Assembly (NCBI GenBank): GCA_023897205.1
Contig: JAHWDD010000005.1
Span: 4,030,001 to 4,094,000 of the forward strand
DNA length: 64,000 bases
Direction: 5' to 3'
DNA from: Exophiala sp. HKRS030
Lineage: Eukaryota; Ascomycota; Eurotiomycetes; Chaetothyriales; Herpotrichiellaceae
Each line of letters starts with the position of its first letter. Positions within the stretch are counted from its first letter, which is position 1. Below are positions 48,490 to 58,147 of the stretch, one piece after another. The notes under the pieces were generated by a model. That model ran no database searches, was not told the origin of the DNA, and was given only the letters and a program-made list of their open reading frames with translations. The position numbers and the translations under genes are program-made.

Positions 48490-49310
48490 AACGCCAGTGA
48501 TACAACAAGAACCTACACCACAATAGGCACGCCCACTAATCGACCCACAGTTAAGAGCCATAGAAGAGCCCTTCACTTTTACTCAAGCATTGGGATAAAA
48601 GTCAATACCCACCGTTATCCTACCCATCGAAAGGACTAGAAGGAGAATTGACAATACTAGATTCAGACCTCTGGCTAAATAATATTTTCTACGACGATAA
48701 TAAAGAGCGGATACCCGATATAGTAGATACCGAACCATCCCCGCTTACTTCGATAGCGACTACCCCTAGATAGCTCGAGAGAAGGTCTTTAAAGGATATA
48801 AGTGCCCATTATACTAGGGCAGCTTAGGAGAGCGAGATATGCCCGACGAAACATAAGTATATAACAAGAGACACGGGGAAATGGAGTTCCACCACCCTAT
48901 CCTAGGCCTCTCGATCTCGTACGGGAGCCCTCAACCAACGGCCGGGATCAGAACCTCCAACCGGCTAGGTCACGGCTCGAGTCACCCGGAGTCGGTTCGT
49001 CATAAACAGTGGTACCGGAGCATCACATCTATGACTGAGCTCCAGGAACTCCGTATCTTACAGTACAACGTCCAGAAGTTCAGGGACGTCGTCCTTGCAA
49101 GTCTGTTTCAGGACCGATGGATCCGCGAGTACAACGTCCTAGGGATCCAAGAACCATAGCGCAATCCGTACATTCCAATATCCTACTATCTACTTAAGGC
49201 CGACTTTTAACTAGCCTACCTCGAGGATGAAGCCACGAGAGTATACTTCTACAATTCAAACCCCTAGAGTCTATGGATTTGTCAATTAGATAGACAAACA
49301 GATAGGATCG
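48490..49310 (+). mobile_element. RIP-mutated non-LTR retrotransposon (LINE) relic
   Basis: From about 48881 the plus strand reads into a LINE endonuclease N-terminus: LRILQYNVQKFRDVVLASLF, then VLGIQEP, a TAG where relatives have Trp, RNPYIPISYYLLKADF, a TAA where Gln is expected, and LAYLEDEATRVYFYNSNP. Both stops are the kind produced by C:G to T:A change. The 400 bases before are very TpA-rich and carry many stops, and look like the end of the first ORF. No reverse transcriptase follows, so only a 5' fragment remains. Exact ends are uncertain. Confidence 0.65.
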
Positions 49311-50157
49311 GTATGCTGAGGTGTTTTTCGATCGTGGGATCAGTTCTGGTCGTCTACCTTGAACTACAGTTTGGATACCCTTAGGTGTATGGCATGTGGC
49401 CGGTGGGTAGGAAATGCTGGGGATCTACAAGTTGGTACTCTGGACCGGTATTCATCTGGCGGCACTAGCATGGTGTATCTCAGCGTTACATAACCAAAGA
49501 GGTGGAGTGGTGTTCAAAAGAGTCCCGGGATCACGATCTACATTGACGCGGCAGAGTTGGAGCAGAGCGACCAGAAAGTTGCCATTCCGTTCTTTGTGGT
49601 AGCGTGTTGTTTCGTTGTTCAAGCTTCAATGAGATAAAGGAATCATTGGAGAAGAAGTGTCGATCAGAGATTGTACAGCACGGTGGCAGTGTTCTGCCAA
49701 CTGAAGTGAATCCGGCACCGTCCAGTCAGGAAGGGTGGAGAATGGTAGGTCGTCGTCGCCACGCATTTTTCTGGCTCCGAAGGCTTCGTACAGAGAGATT
49801 GGACGAGACAGACCAGGTTGCGCTGTGATCTGCGAGCTCAGCGACTCGCTCAGACCATCCTGGCTGGCGAGATATATGTGTCCGTTCTCAATGCATTGAC
49901 CTTGCCCCTCACTCTGAGGTTCGTGTACGAGATTACTGTACGATGGAGCAGAATGAACACTTGTGCCCTCGAGGACTAGCAGTCGACCTGGATTGCGTAG
50001 GCTGTCCAATTTCCTCCCTGCGCGACGAGGGAGAGAGCCTAGAACTAGGTAGCGATCGAGGGAGTTAGTGGTGTCTTCGGCCTGCCTTTGCCTCTCGGGT
50101 CTCATAGTTTCACTAACCTCAGTTCTACGGCGAGGGGAAAATCCGAGACCGAAATCC
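49311..50157. other. Interval between LINE relic and HET gene, one orphan ORF
   Basis: A 200-codon minus-strand ORF (49626-50228) overlaps the 3' end of the HET gene in another frame. It is Ser/Arg/Gln-rich without a domain. It could be a spliced or frameshifted C-terminal extension of the HET protein, but no junction is convincing. Confidence 0.3.
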
Positions 50158-52707
50158 TTAAGCGATCCAGAAGTTGTGCTGCGGTGTGAATTTGGGCAAT
50201 TGAACATCAGAAGGCCACTGGTATACACCTCGCCAGATCCACTTGTGCGACGTGAACCACGGCCAGTGGGAACTCTTTTTGGATTCTTTGTGATCCGAAT
50301 CGCACACTGCTATCAGCGTGCCCGACACACTCTCGCTGGGATTGTACTCTTCGGACAGGTGGCGGCTGTGGCCGATATTGGAGACTGGTCGCAGAAAAGC
50401 CACGTACTTGTTTTGGATCTGTAGGCGCTTTCGGACCTTCTGTAGCTCCCGGATGGTTCGGAAGTAGGCCATCGAGGTTTTGATGCTGAAGGGATGGTCC
50501 TCGGCGTAGTCGGGCTCGCTTACCTGCCATTTTGCCCACAAGCCGTCGGGGAGTACCAAGCCCGTTTCCGTATCCATGCTCTCCTGCGGGCGGTGAAACA
50601 TGGCGATGGTCCCGCCGCCTTCCTCGTGCGACGTTGGTAATGCCGAGGGCATTTTGGGTGCCCAGCTCAACCCTGGCTGTGAGAGTCTCTCGGAGCTAGA
50701 CACGAGGAAGCCTGTGTTGACTGACCTCTGTCGTCGCCAGAAATCGACGGCGTTTGTGATTTTCGTCTTGTCGGGACCCAGGCAGAGACTCCAGATCTGC
50801 ACGTCGTCGCCTGCCCGGGTGACTGGGCGATGGCTGAGCCACGACCCTACCACCTCGAGCGGGAGCCGGTTTGGGGCGATCTCCTCCATCACCGGGCCGT
50901 AGATGGCCCCATCATCGCTCCATGGAAGCATATGAGGAAGCAAGGAAGCGAATATGGCGAGATCGATCCGACCATGAGCACACACGTGTCGCAGAACGTC
51001 TTGAAACTGAACGACTGTGTTGTTTTGGCATAGAATGCAGACCTGTCTTCGTCCTCTCAGCGCCTCGAGCAACGTCCAGCCTCTCATATTCCAATCGGAC
51101 AGCAGGACTGCCACGAGGATTGACTCTTGTATTTCCGTGGTAAGCTCTGCGGCATTCAGCGTCATCAGGTCTTTGTCTATGACGACGGCACATCGACTGC
51201 CGTAGAAAACATCCTTGATGTGATTGATTGCCTCGGATCTCAATTGTTGGTCATCTGGGCTGGCATGAGAAGTCAGCGTTGTGAATGGGCGCACCTACCT
51301 CAAGAGATCTCAAAGCTACCGCACCACTGCACCTGAATTTGGGGGAGATGAGACAAGTACTCACACACAGGCCGCGTCTATCCAGAAGCTGTCACAGCCT
51401 AGGGATTTCGCCAGCGCTATATAACGGAGGTGGAGGCACGTGTTAATCCCGATTTCAGGACGCCCACCTTGACCGTGGCTCCACACATGGGATATAGCCA
51501 TTGTTCGATTAGACGCAGGACGGTAATTGAGGTAGTCAGAATTCTCCGAGCATATATCCACAGCTCTGGCAGCACCTTTGACATTCCGGTAAGACTCTTC
51601 ATTCCAGGCAATCTTAACCTCATCATGGATATCATGCAACTTGGTTTGGTCATGCATTGATTGGTTCGAAGTCTCGGGCCGATAGAACCTCAGGCAATTC
51701 TTCCAGAATCGTCCATCGCAAGCTGATTCGGAATTTTGTGTACACCGAGGTTTCGTCGTGCTAAACGCGTCTCGATAGCGACGAAAGAGTATCCCAAAAT
51801 CCAGCCCGAGACATGCAGGATCGCCCCGGAGAAGCTCGAAGGCCCATCCGCATAAATTCGGAGGCTTTTGTCCGATTGCCGTCGTCTCGGTCAATGCTCG
51901 CAGAGACATCTTTGGAGCGACGAGGAAGTTGGGCATCCACTTGTATATTTCGTTGCCATGAACGACACCTTGTCTCAGATACCCAATAAGGAAGGAAAAG
52001 GCGTAGAGCACCCTCAGTCTCTGCCAAAACGACCACAGGAAGGCTCGGACAATATACCATATCGCCTGATCGGCTTTTCTTTTACTTGCCACAAACCTAG
52101 ACACGCAATGATGGATGAGCTCGCCGACATGGGTCAATGTTTGCTGAAAGACAAAATCAATGAAGCCTTTTCCGTGCAACGTGATTACTCGATAAGCAAT
52201 GTAGCGAACCAGATTCCCGTGGAGATGCGACACAACCTTGAGCGAGGCCCACGTTTTCGATGAGGCGTTGAAGTAGTCAGGATCGAGTTCGTCTAGAGGT
52301 CCAGGCAATTCGATCGGAGTTTGGGGCAGTCGCTGTATGATCTTCTCAACTTCGTCGGTCAATTCGGTCAATGATAGTGTCGTTGGCCGCCACTGGCATG
52401 TGAGAAGCTCCAAACAGATCTCTTCGAGGGCCTCCGTACACGAAGAAGGCTCTGCTGCTGCCTTAAATAGGCGATCGCAAAAGGCCACCATCAGTCTTAC
52501 CCGCTCATCCCGAGTGTAGTATTTAAGTGCCCTCCCGACATCTGTGTCGACATATGTGGTATAAAATTCGTCCCAATCGAAATCGAAATCGATGGCTTGG
52601 CCCTTGATAGGGATGGCCCAGTCTCGCTCTATGATTGTGCGAATCGTACTGCAGACATCGACATTGTTCATCTTGGGTTGTTCTTGTGCGAGCTCGAGGG
52701 GCCTCAA
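50158..52707 (-). CDS. Large HET-domain protein
   Basis: Heterokaryon-incompatibility (HET) domain protein; such proteins trigger or regulate cell death after fusion of unlike hyphae. Exons 52707-51365 and 51259-50158 join over a 105-nt GTGAGT...GCCAG intron in frame, giving 814 residues. HET block 1 is MAISHVWSHGQGG at about residue 403, followed by CDSFWIDAACVPDD across the junction and RSEAINHIKDVFYGSRCAVVID. The HET domain is central rather than N-terminal, preceded by ~400 helical residues with a Trp/Tyr/Phe-rich stretch (IWYIVRAFLWSFWQRLRVLYAFSFLIGYL). The C-terminal ~250 residues are unassigned. No frame damage, so probably functional although it lies between two decayed elements. Confidence 0.87.
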
Positions 52708-52869
52708 ACGGGCGGCCCAGTAATTATTGCTCAGGGAGCGCGACTTGCCATTGTGAGGTCTTAAGTTTAAAGCTGTGTTACGGGACTGACTGTCTGCCTT
52801 GGGATTGAGAGCCTTGGCACGGCAGGTTTTCCGAGTCTTAGTATACAGCGAGTGCCTTATGCACCCGTC

Positions 52870-53115
52870 GACGCCACAACACCTACTGTGTAGATAGAGT
52901 CCCTCGTACTAGTTTCTCAATCATAACTCGCTTACACAGCTATTCGAGCGTTGAGCGCCGTGATATAAACTAGTAATAGTTTAGACCTTGATAGAGTGTC
53001 TGTATATCCGACGTTAGTTGAAGCTGAGCTTCCAAGCCTACGGTAAGCGTCGTTGAGCAACTCCCTGAGCGTCCTTGGGCCGAGGATAGGGAACCTAATC
53101 TGGCTCCTTTTCACC
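52870..53115 (-). repeat. Possible repeat relic with short conserved-looking ORF
   Basis: Minus-strand 60-codon ORF with a well-formed helical stretch (TLRELLNDAYRRLGSSAS, then LLLVYITALNARIA) in TpA-rich surroundings, between the HET gene and the oxygenase pseudogene. It resembles a fragment of a repeated fungal ORF, but I cannot name the family. Confidence 0.3.
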
Positions 53116-53122
53116 TGGCTAC

Positions 53123-54167
53123 TTACGAGGGTGGTACACTCTCCCGTGGGGCGGCCCGAGCTTTCGAAGACGGCATCGGGACCGCACCATGTGGGTATCC
53201 TGCAAGAGTCAACGACCTATAACATCATGCTGATACGAAGTCGTGAAATGTACCAATTTTACTATTATACACGGTTTTGAAGAGAAGAGCTTCGCTCATC
53301 TCTTGTTCAGATAGATAGTACCATCGATGGTCGGCATTATATAGACCTGTACATTCTCGTAACAGTGGTTGCGGAGAACAATACCGCTAGCGATGGTATC
53401 GGTGTCTAGATCAACGGTCGAAGCGTCGCAAAGACCCAAGGGCCGGTCTCGGACCGGGCCACTTATTGGCCTCCAGACTCTGGGTCGAATGCAGGAGGTT
53501 CATAGCTTGTGACTAGAATCTCCTAACACGTACGTTACCATATTCCACTGTGCGCTCAATATGAGCCCTGTGTCGTCTTCTCCGTAGATGAACTTGATGT
53601 CTCGCAACGCTTCGTCAATAGTGGAGTCTGCAAGTCAGTTTCCCAATCAGATCGGAGTCAAGAACATACCAATGTGAGCCATATGTACCGGCTTATACGC
53701 CGCGTCTTTAGCTCGAGGACCATCTGATACGGGAAAGTTTGAGGCTCGACTTCGAACTTATAATGAGCAAATCTAGTGTGGATGTAGGTAATACGAACAG
53801 TGTAGTCCACGACGTAGACATGCGAAGCTCCGAGCTCCTTCTTCACTTGGTTACATACCTCTGGGAGGTAGACTTGCTTGCTTTTTTGTGGATCTAGGAA
53901 GTCAGATCGGCTCATGGAAGAGACGAAAGGCATGATCTTGAAACCACATGTGTCGAATTGAAGCTTGGACTGATGGCCGCGCATGTCGTGCCTCTTGATT
54001 GTGCGTTTCTCGGCGACAAAATTGGTTCATGGCAAATCGTTATTAGGCTGATACTGCAGTGCGTATGGCTTGATGGTCTCATGCTCCGCGCAGTGAGAGA
54101 AGAAGTAGAGAGCAGTATCAAAGGAGCCAATGCCGGCCGCTTCCAGGTCATTGTCGCCTTCGGCCAT
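53123..54167 (-). pseudogene. CmcJ/NvfI-like 2-oxoglutarate oxygenase-type hydroxylase, disrupted
   Basis: Member of the fungal hydroxylase/desaturase family related to the cephamycin protein CmcJ, often in secondary-metabolite loci. Five exons fit: 54167-53795, 53756-53670, 53627-53534, 53479-53254 and 53199-53123. Conserved blocks are KPYALQYQP, GFKIMPFVSSMS, YLPEVCNQVKKELGASHVYVVDYTV, the metal-ligand HID in VHMAHIDST, TVWRPISGPVRDRPLGLCDA and HRWYYLSEQE. A TGA at 54027-54029 interrupts at a position where relatives have Arg (CGA to TGA), and one base is missing near GG 53333-53334. The first intron is only 38 nt. With the single base, 285 codons close apart from the stop. Called a pseudogene because of the nonsense codon. 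Confidence 0.75.
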
Positions 54168-55008
54168 ATTGTTGACAGCTGAGAAGAGAAAGAGTAGCTA
54201 CCTCGAAAAGGGCATGCAAGGTTAATGCCTAAGTGCACACTCACAACGAGGTTTGTTGGGCGTAGGCTGGCGGTTCGAACGACGCGAACTCTGGGCCCGT
54301 CCCTGATTGCTCACCTTCCTAGTCTAATCACTTACTCGTCCGGGGCTTTTTGGTCCGACATTCTCATACGATCTGGACTACTACTTAGTGCCAAAAGAGA
54401 TGGGAGACAAGTAGGACAACACCCTCTCTTTCTATAGTAGTTTAAGGGATTATTCTCAAAGAGTTAGACGGATCCCTCTCTATTTCTAAAAGTACCACAG
54501 TAGACTGTTTCTGGTTTCAGTGATGGTTTCGTGGTGTATAAGAAGATTAGTTTAATTCTCGAGACGATTAAGGGAAGGAAGGTCGACCGAGGAGGGTGCG
54601 GCCTGACGTAGGAACCAACCAGGGAGTGATCTGGGAATCAAGCCTCCAAAAGCGGCGGCACTGACCGCCAAATTCGGCGGGAAATTTCCCTGCAACCTGC
54701 GTTGAAATGTAAAATCTCTACCGTCCCGTTGCAGTCAGCGTCTATTATCCTCTAGGAATCTAGACGTGGGCAAAGATACACAATATCAGTTAAAATTTGT
54801 CGGCAGTTTTCAAACATACTAGGGCAAATGACCGTATCAAATATGGGCACTCTATACACAAGTTATTGTGGATCTACGATTCTTCTCTGAACCCTAACGA
54901 ATGACTGAATCATGGTCCGCATCTGGGTTTGTCATGCCACAGTGGATAATGGTCAGCGCTGGTCAGCCATGGGTGGTGGTCCTGCGAGAGCGCTTGCAAA
55001 TATCCAAA

Positions 55009-55058
55009 CGTTGATTGGCTGAGATCTTTTCTCGCACTGAGACTCGGGCCAATCAACG
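55009..55058. promoter_or_regulatory. Divergent CCAAT pair in an 11-bp inverted repeat
   Basis: CGTTGATTGGC at 55009-55019 and its exact reverse complement at 55048-55058 put two CCAAT boxes in opposite orientation, about 180-220 bp before the CxC-protein ATG. CCAAT is the site of the fungal HAP/CBC complex, which in this group of fungi is tied to iron and redox control. Confidence 0.5.
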
Positions 55059-55094
55059 CCCAGCTGTTTCTAACGTACGTCATTGGGGGAAATG

Positions 55095-55102
55095 TATATA
55101 AG
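55095..55102 (+). promoter_or_regulatory. TATA box of the CxC protein gene
   Basis: TATATAAG, 132 bp before the ATG at 55234 and downstream of the CCAAT pair; position and sequence fit a strong, inducible promoter. Confidence 0.55.
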
Positions 55103-55233
55103 TTCAGGCTCGACTGTTCCAATAGTCACGAAAAAGATACAACAGTTTGAACAAGATACAAGATCTCTCTACCATAAAACATCATAAATATTCAAAACTC
55201 ATAATCACATCCACCAAATCTACGCTCATCAAC

Positions 55234-55634
55234 ATGGTCAAACCAACAACCTGCTGTGGCCGCTCATCAGAGTGCGTGTGCGCTCAGAAAGCCACCTGCT
55301 CGTGCGGCAAGAAATCAGCCCTCGACTGCTCGTGCGAGAAACAGGCTACCGAGAACACTGTCCAAGGCGCCCGATGCTCATGTCGTATGTGATTTTGCCC
55401 ACTGTTCAGCTCTAGTCCAACTCCTTTTGTGAATCCATCATGCTGACTTGTTTATTTCTTACAGGCGCCCGTCCAGCTGGAGAGTGCACATGTGATCGTG
55501 CTGCGCAAGAGAATGCTTCAGTCACCGGCAGCACGTGTGCTTGTGGCCAGAGGAGTGCGGGAAGCTGTACTTGCGAGAAGGCGGCGGACGGTGGACTGTT
55601 GCCGGGCGAGGTCGACTTCACGACTAAAGCTTGA
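55234..55634 (+). CDS. Metallothionein-like CxC-repeat protein (DUF7871-like)
   Basis: 106-residue cysteine-rich protein with 16 cysteines, mostly as CxC pairs (CVC, CSC three times, CTC twice, CAC) plus one CC. The first half (TCCGRSSECVCAQKATCSC) is echoed by the second (GECTCDRAAQENASVTGSTCACG), so it looks internally duplicated. Exons 55234-55384 and 55465-55634 join over an 80-nt GTATGT...TACAG intron. The C-terminus GGLLPGEVDFTTKA is Cys-free and conserved-looking. No signal peptide; likely cytosolic binding of Cu, Zn or Cd, by composition and family. The reading frame continues upstream to 55147, but relatives begin MVKxTCC. TATA and CCAAT elements precede it. Confidence 0.85.
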
Positions 55635-56413
55635 GGGCGGACGTTATGAATGAATTGGTTTCTGGGTTTCAATTGAGAGCCATTGGTCTCAAGATTGAAA
55701 ATGTACGATCAGGAAATGAATTATGACGCGGCAGCATGGTTGGTCAGTCAGTTTGTCGGCGTTCAATTGGGGCATGCGAGATTGGGTATGGTGGCCCTGG
55801 CAATAGTAGTGGCTTGGGCAACTTGACTATATTCGAAGCCAACAGGTCAGATTAGAATGAAACAACTCAATGTCTATCTGTTTTCATCCAGTTTCCATCG
55901 TCCAGTTTACTCCAATGACCAGATATCAATGTTCATTCTTGCACAGCAGACGCATGAATTCCGCATTGCCACTTTGAGACTGGCTGCTAAGATAGCCAGA
56001 CATCACGTGGCTGTGCATTGGCGCCACTGGCGCTTCGCCACAACCTAACATCACCACACCGCCCGAGGCTGTAGATCGACGGGACATCTTCTCTGCTCCA
56101 GATCCATTGCTTGTTACCACGGTCAACCAAACGATAAAAGCAGCCATGATGAGTCAAACAATCAATACAGTTGTCATCCTAAGTTAACCAACCACAAATG
56201 AGTCACTTGTTTGCTCTCCTGGGCACACAGCAAGCATGGTTACCTGATATAAATAGGAAAATACCACCACGGTGATATTGCCACACCTTGCATCATATTA
56301 TATGTATGTGAAGATGAGAGCACCTTCTTCTCCATTGTGCCAAGTGTCTTCATGACATTCTCTGCTTTGTCGATCTTGCCACAAGAACAAGGAAAAAGAA
56401 TAATTCGATCGAT
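55635..56413. other. Intergenic, no supported gene
   Basis: 3' flank of the CxC gene and promoter of the nucleotidyltransferase-like gene; a CACGTG core lies at 56004-56009. Only short ORFs. Confidence 0.35.
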
Positions 56414-57721
56414 ATGGGAGGCAAGGCATTCCTAGAGGACGGGCTCTACACGCCTCGCATGCCAAATGATGTCTACTCACATGTTCTCAACAAAGTCGAA
56501 GCAACATTGCGCCAGATATTTCTGCAGGTAGACCATGCCATTGAGGCGCCGGCCAAGATTAGCCATGGAGACATTGACGTTTTCACGGCGGATCCGATCA
56601 AGAAGGGCTTTGTCTCAGGTGACACAATCGCCAAACTCCTTGGAGCGCACACGTGGAAGCGTACGTTTGGGAACCACATGATCCACGTCGCACTCCCATG
56701 GCCTGAGGAGTTTGCACAGGCGGAAGTGGCACCTGCTGATACAGCCGAAGTGGGCGTCGAGGATGTAGAAACAAATCCGATTTCCAAGAACGCCAACTCC
56801 ACCGAGGGAAAACAAAAGTTCATACAAGTTGATATCCACACCTGCTCATCGATTGCAGCTTTCCAATGGCTGGTCTTCAACCATGCCCACGGCGACCTCT
56901 GGCACATCCTCGGCAGCATCATTCGTCGGCTTGGAATGACCATCTCACCGGAAGGCTTTGCCATACGCATCGCCGAGGTTGAAGCACACAACCGAAGCGC
57001 TGCCCGAGTCAAATTGTCAGACGACCCAACCACTATCCTCGAATTCCTCGGCCTTGACGCGGAACGCTTCTGGAAACCGTTCTCGACATACGACGAAATC
57101 ATGGCATATGCAGCAACATGTCGATTCCACGACCCAGGGCGGTGGAAGGCAAAGTCGCTTGAGGAAGAGAAGGACGCTGTTCTGCGCAATCGTAAGGGGA
57201 GAGGAGATCTGACAAGGCCAATGTTCGGCTACTGGATCGAGACATACCTCCCAACACACGCGGACGACCCAGCCGGCCGCAGCGCACATTTCACACGAGA
57301 CGAAGTCGTCGCTGACGCATCGACGATTCCTGACGTCGGCGCAGACTTCGCGTCTCGATTCACAAGCACCAAGGACCGATGGATGCTCAAACTCGGCCAA
57401 GACAATCTCTGGACCGAACTCCGCAAATCGCTCCCCGTCGAAAACTGCCACGTCGGCTATGTCATGAAAGGCATGAAGCGCGAGATCGCAGCTGACGTGA
57501 TCACTGACCCGATACCCGAAGAAGTCCACGATATCAGGGCAGCGTATCAACAGAACGACTTCGAGACTGTTCTAACATGGGCGCGAGCGAATTGGAAGGT
57601 TGTAGGCGATAGGCAGGAAGCTCTCGATCGCGCCAAGAGCAGTATCAAGTTGAAGGAGAAGATGGAAAAGGAACATAAAAAGCAGGTTGTGGAGATCACT
57701 GAGGGCATGAAGGCTCTGTGA
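56414..57721 (+). CDS. Nucleotidyltransferase-like fungal protein
   Basis: 435 residues, intronless, no signal peptide. It matches a widespread ascomycete family starting MGGKAFLEDGLYTPRMP. The segment ISHGDIDVFTA carries a GD-I-D pair that may supply metal-binding acidic residues of a nucleotidyltransferase fold, and IQVDIHTC supplies a possible third. WLVFNHAHGDLWHILGSIIRRLGMTISPEGFAIRI and LEFLGLDAERFWKPF are typical downstream blocks. The C-terminus is a charged helix ending KKQVVEITEGMKAL. Activity is unproven; the assignment rests on fold-like spacing and family memory. Third codon positions are GC-rich compared with its neighbours. No frame damage. Confidence 0.65.
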   Translation: MGGKAFLEDGLYTPRMPNDVYSHVLNKVEATLRQIFLQVDHAIEAPAKISHGDIDVFTADPIKKGFVSGDTIAKLLGAHTWKRTFGNHMIHVALPWPEEFAQAEVAPADTAEVGVEDVETNPISKNANSTEGKQKFIQVDIHTCSSIAAFQWLVFNHAHGDLWHILGSIIRRLGMTISPEGFAIRIAEVEAHNRSAARVKLSDDPTTILEFLGLDAERFWKPFSTYDEIMAYAATCRFHDPGRWKAKSLEEEKDAVLRNRKGRGDLTRPMFGYWIETYLPTHADDPAGRSAHFTRDEVVADASTIPDVGADFASRFTSTKDRWMLKLGQDNLWTELRKSLPVENCHVGYVMKGMKREIAADVITDPIPEEVHDIRAAYQQNDFETVLTWARANWKVVGDRQEALDRAKSSIKLKEKMEKEHKKQVVEITEGMKAL

Positions 57722-58147
57722 GTTACTGCAGGGAGAGATGAGTGATGCCGTCTATGAAGCGGGCCGGCCTAAAGAAAGGCACATCGTCTGCTTATCAAGG
57801 TTCAATACCTCTATATAGCAAATGAGGAATGTATCGAGCAAGCATAGAGTTACCGAACGTGTCGAACCTCTGCGTGTGCGCGTGTGATAACTCTGAGGAG
57901 TTTGTGAATCAGATGATGCTAGACATGGAACACAAATTCAGGACTTCAGAGTGTTTTAGTCTAGTATTACAGTCCATTGTTGAGAGACATCTCGAGGAGC
58001 TTTTTTTGCGCCGTGGCTAACCTTTCAAACCGACTACACCTCATCTTGACGCAGACTTGATGATGCAAAACCCCATGGGGTAGATCGCGTAGCAAGTCTC
58101 TCCGGGTGGCTGCACAACCTCGTTTCAATCCAAGAGGCCCCCTCCCT
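57722..58147. other. Convergent 3' spacer
   Basis: 3' ends of the nucleotidyltransferase-like and Aquarius genes meet here. Short ORFs only. Confidence 0.4.

Larger units (their letters stand above)
54168..55233. other. Spacer and promoter of the CxC protein gene
   Basis: The left half is AT-rich without ORFs. The right 250 bp carry the CCAAT inverted repeat and TATA box listed separately. Confidence 0.4.

Noticed and set aside
50158..51294. Second HET-associated gene starting inside exon 2
   Set aside because: Splicing from exon 1 is in frame and rebuilds the HET block CVPDDQQLRS.
576..53334. Programmed ribosomal frameshifting shared by nine genes
   Set aside because: Sites lack a common slippery sequence or downstream structure, and single-base loss in short runs explains all cases more simply.
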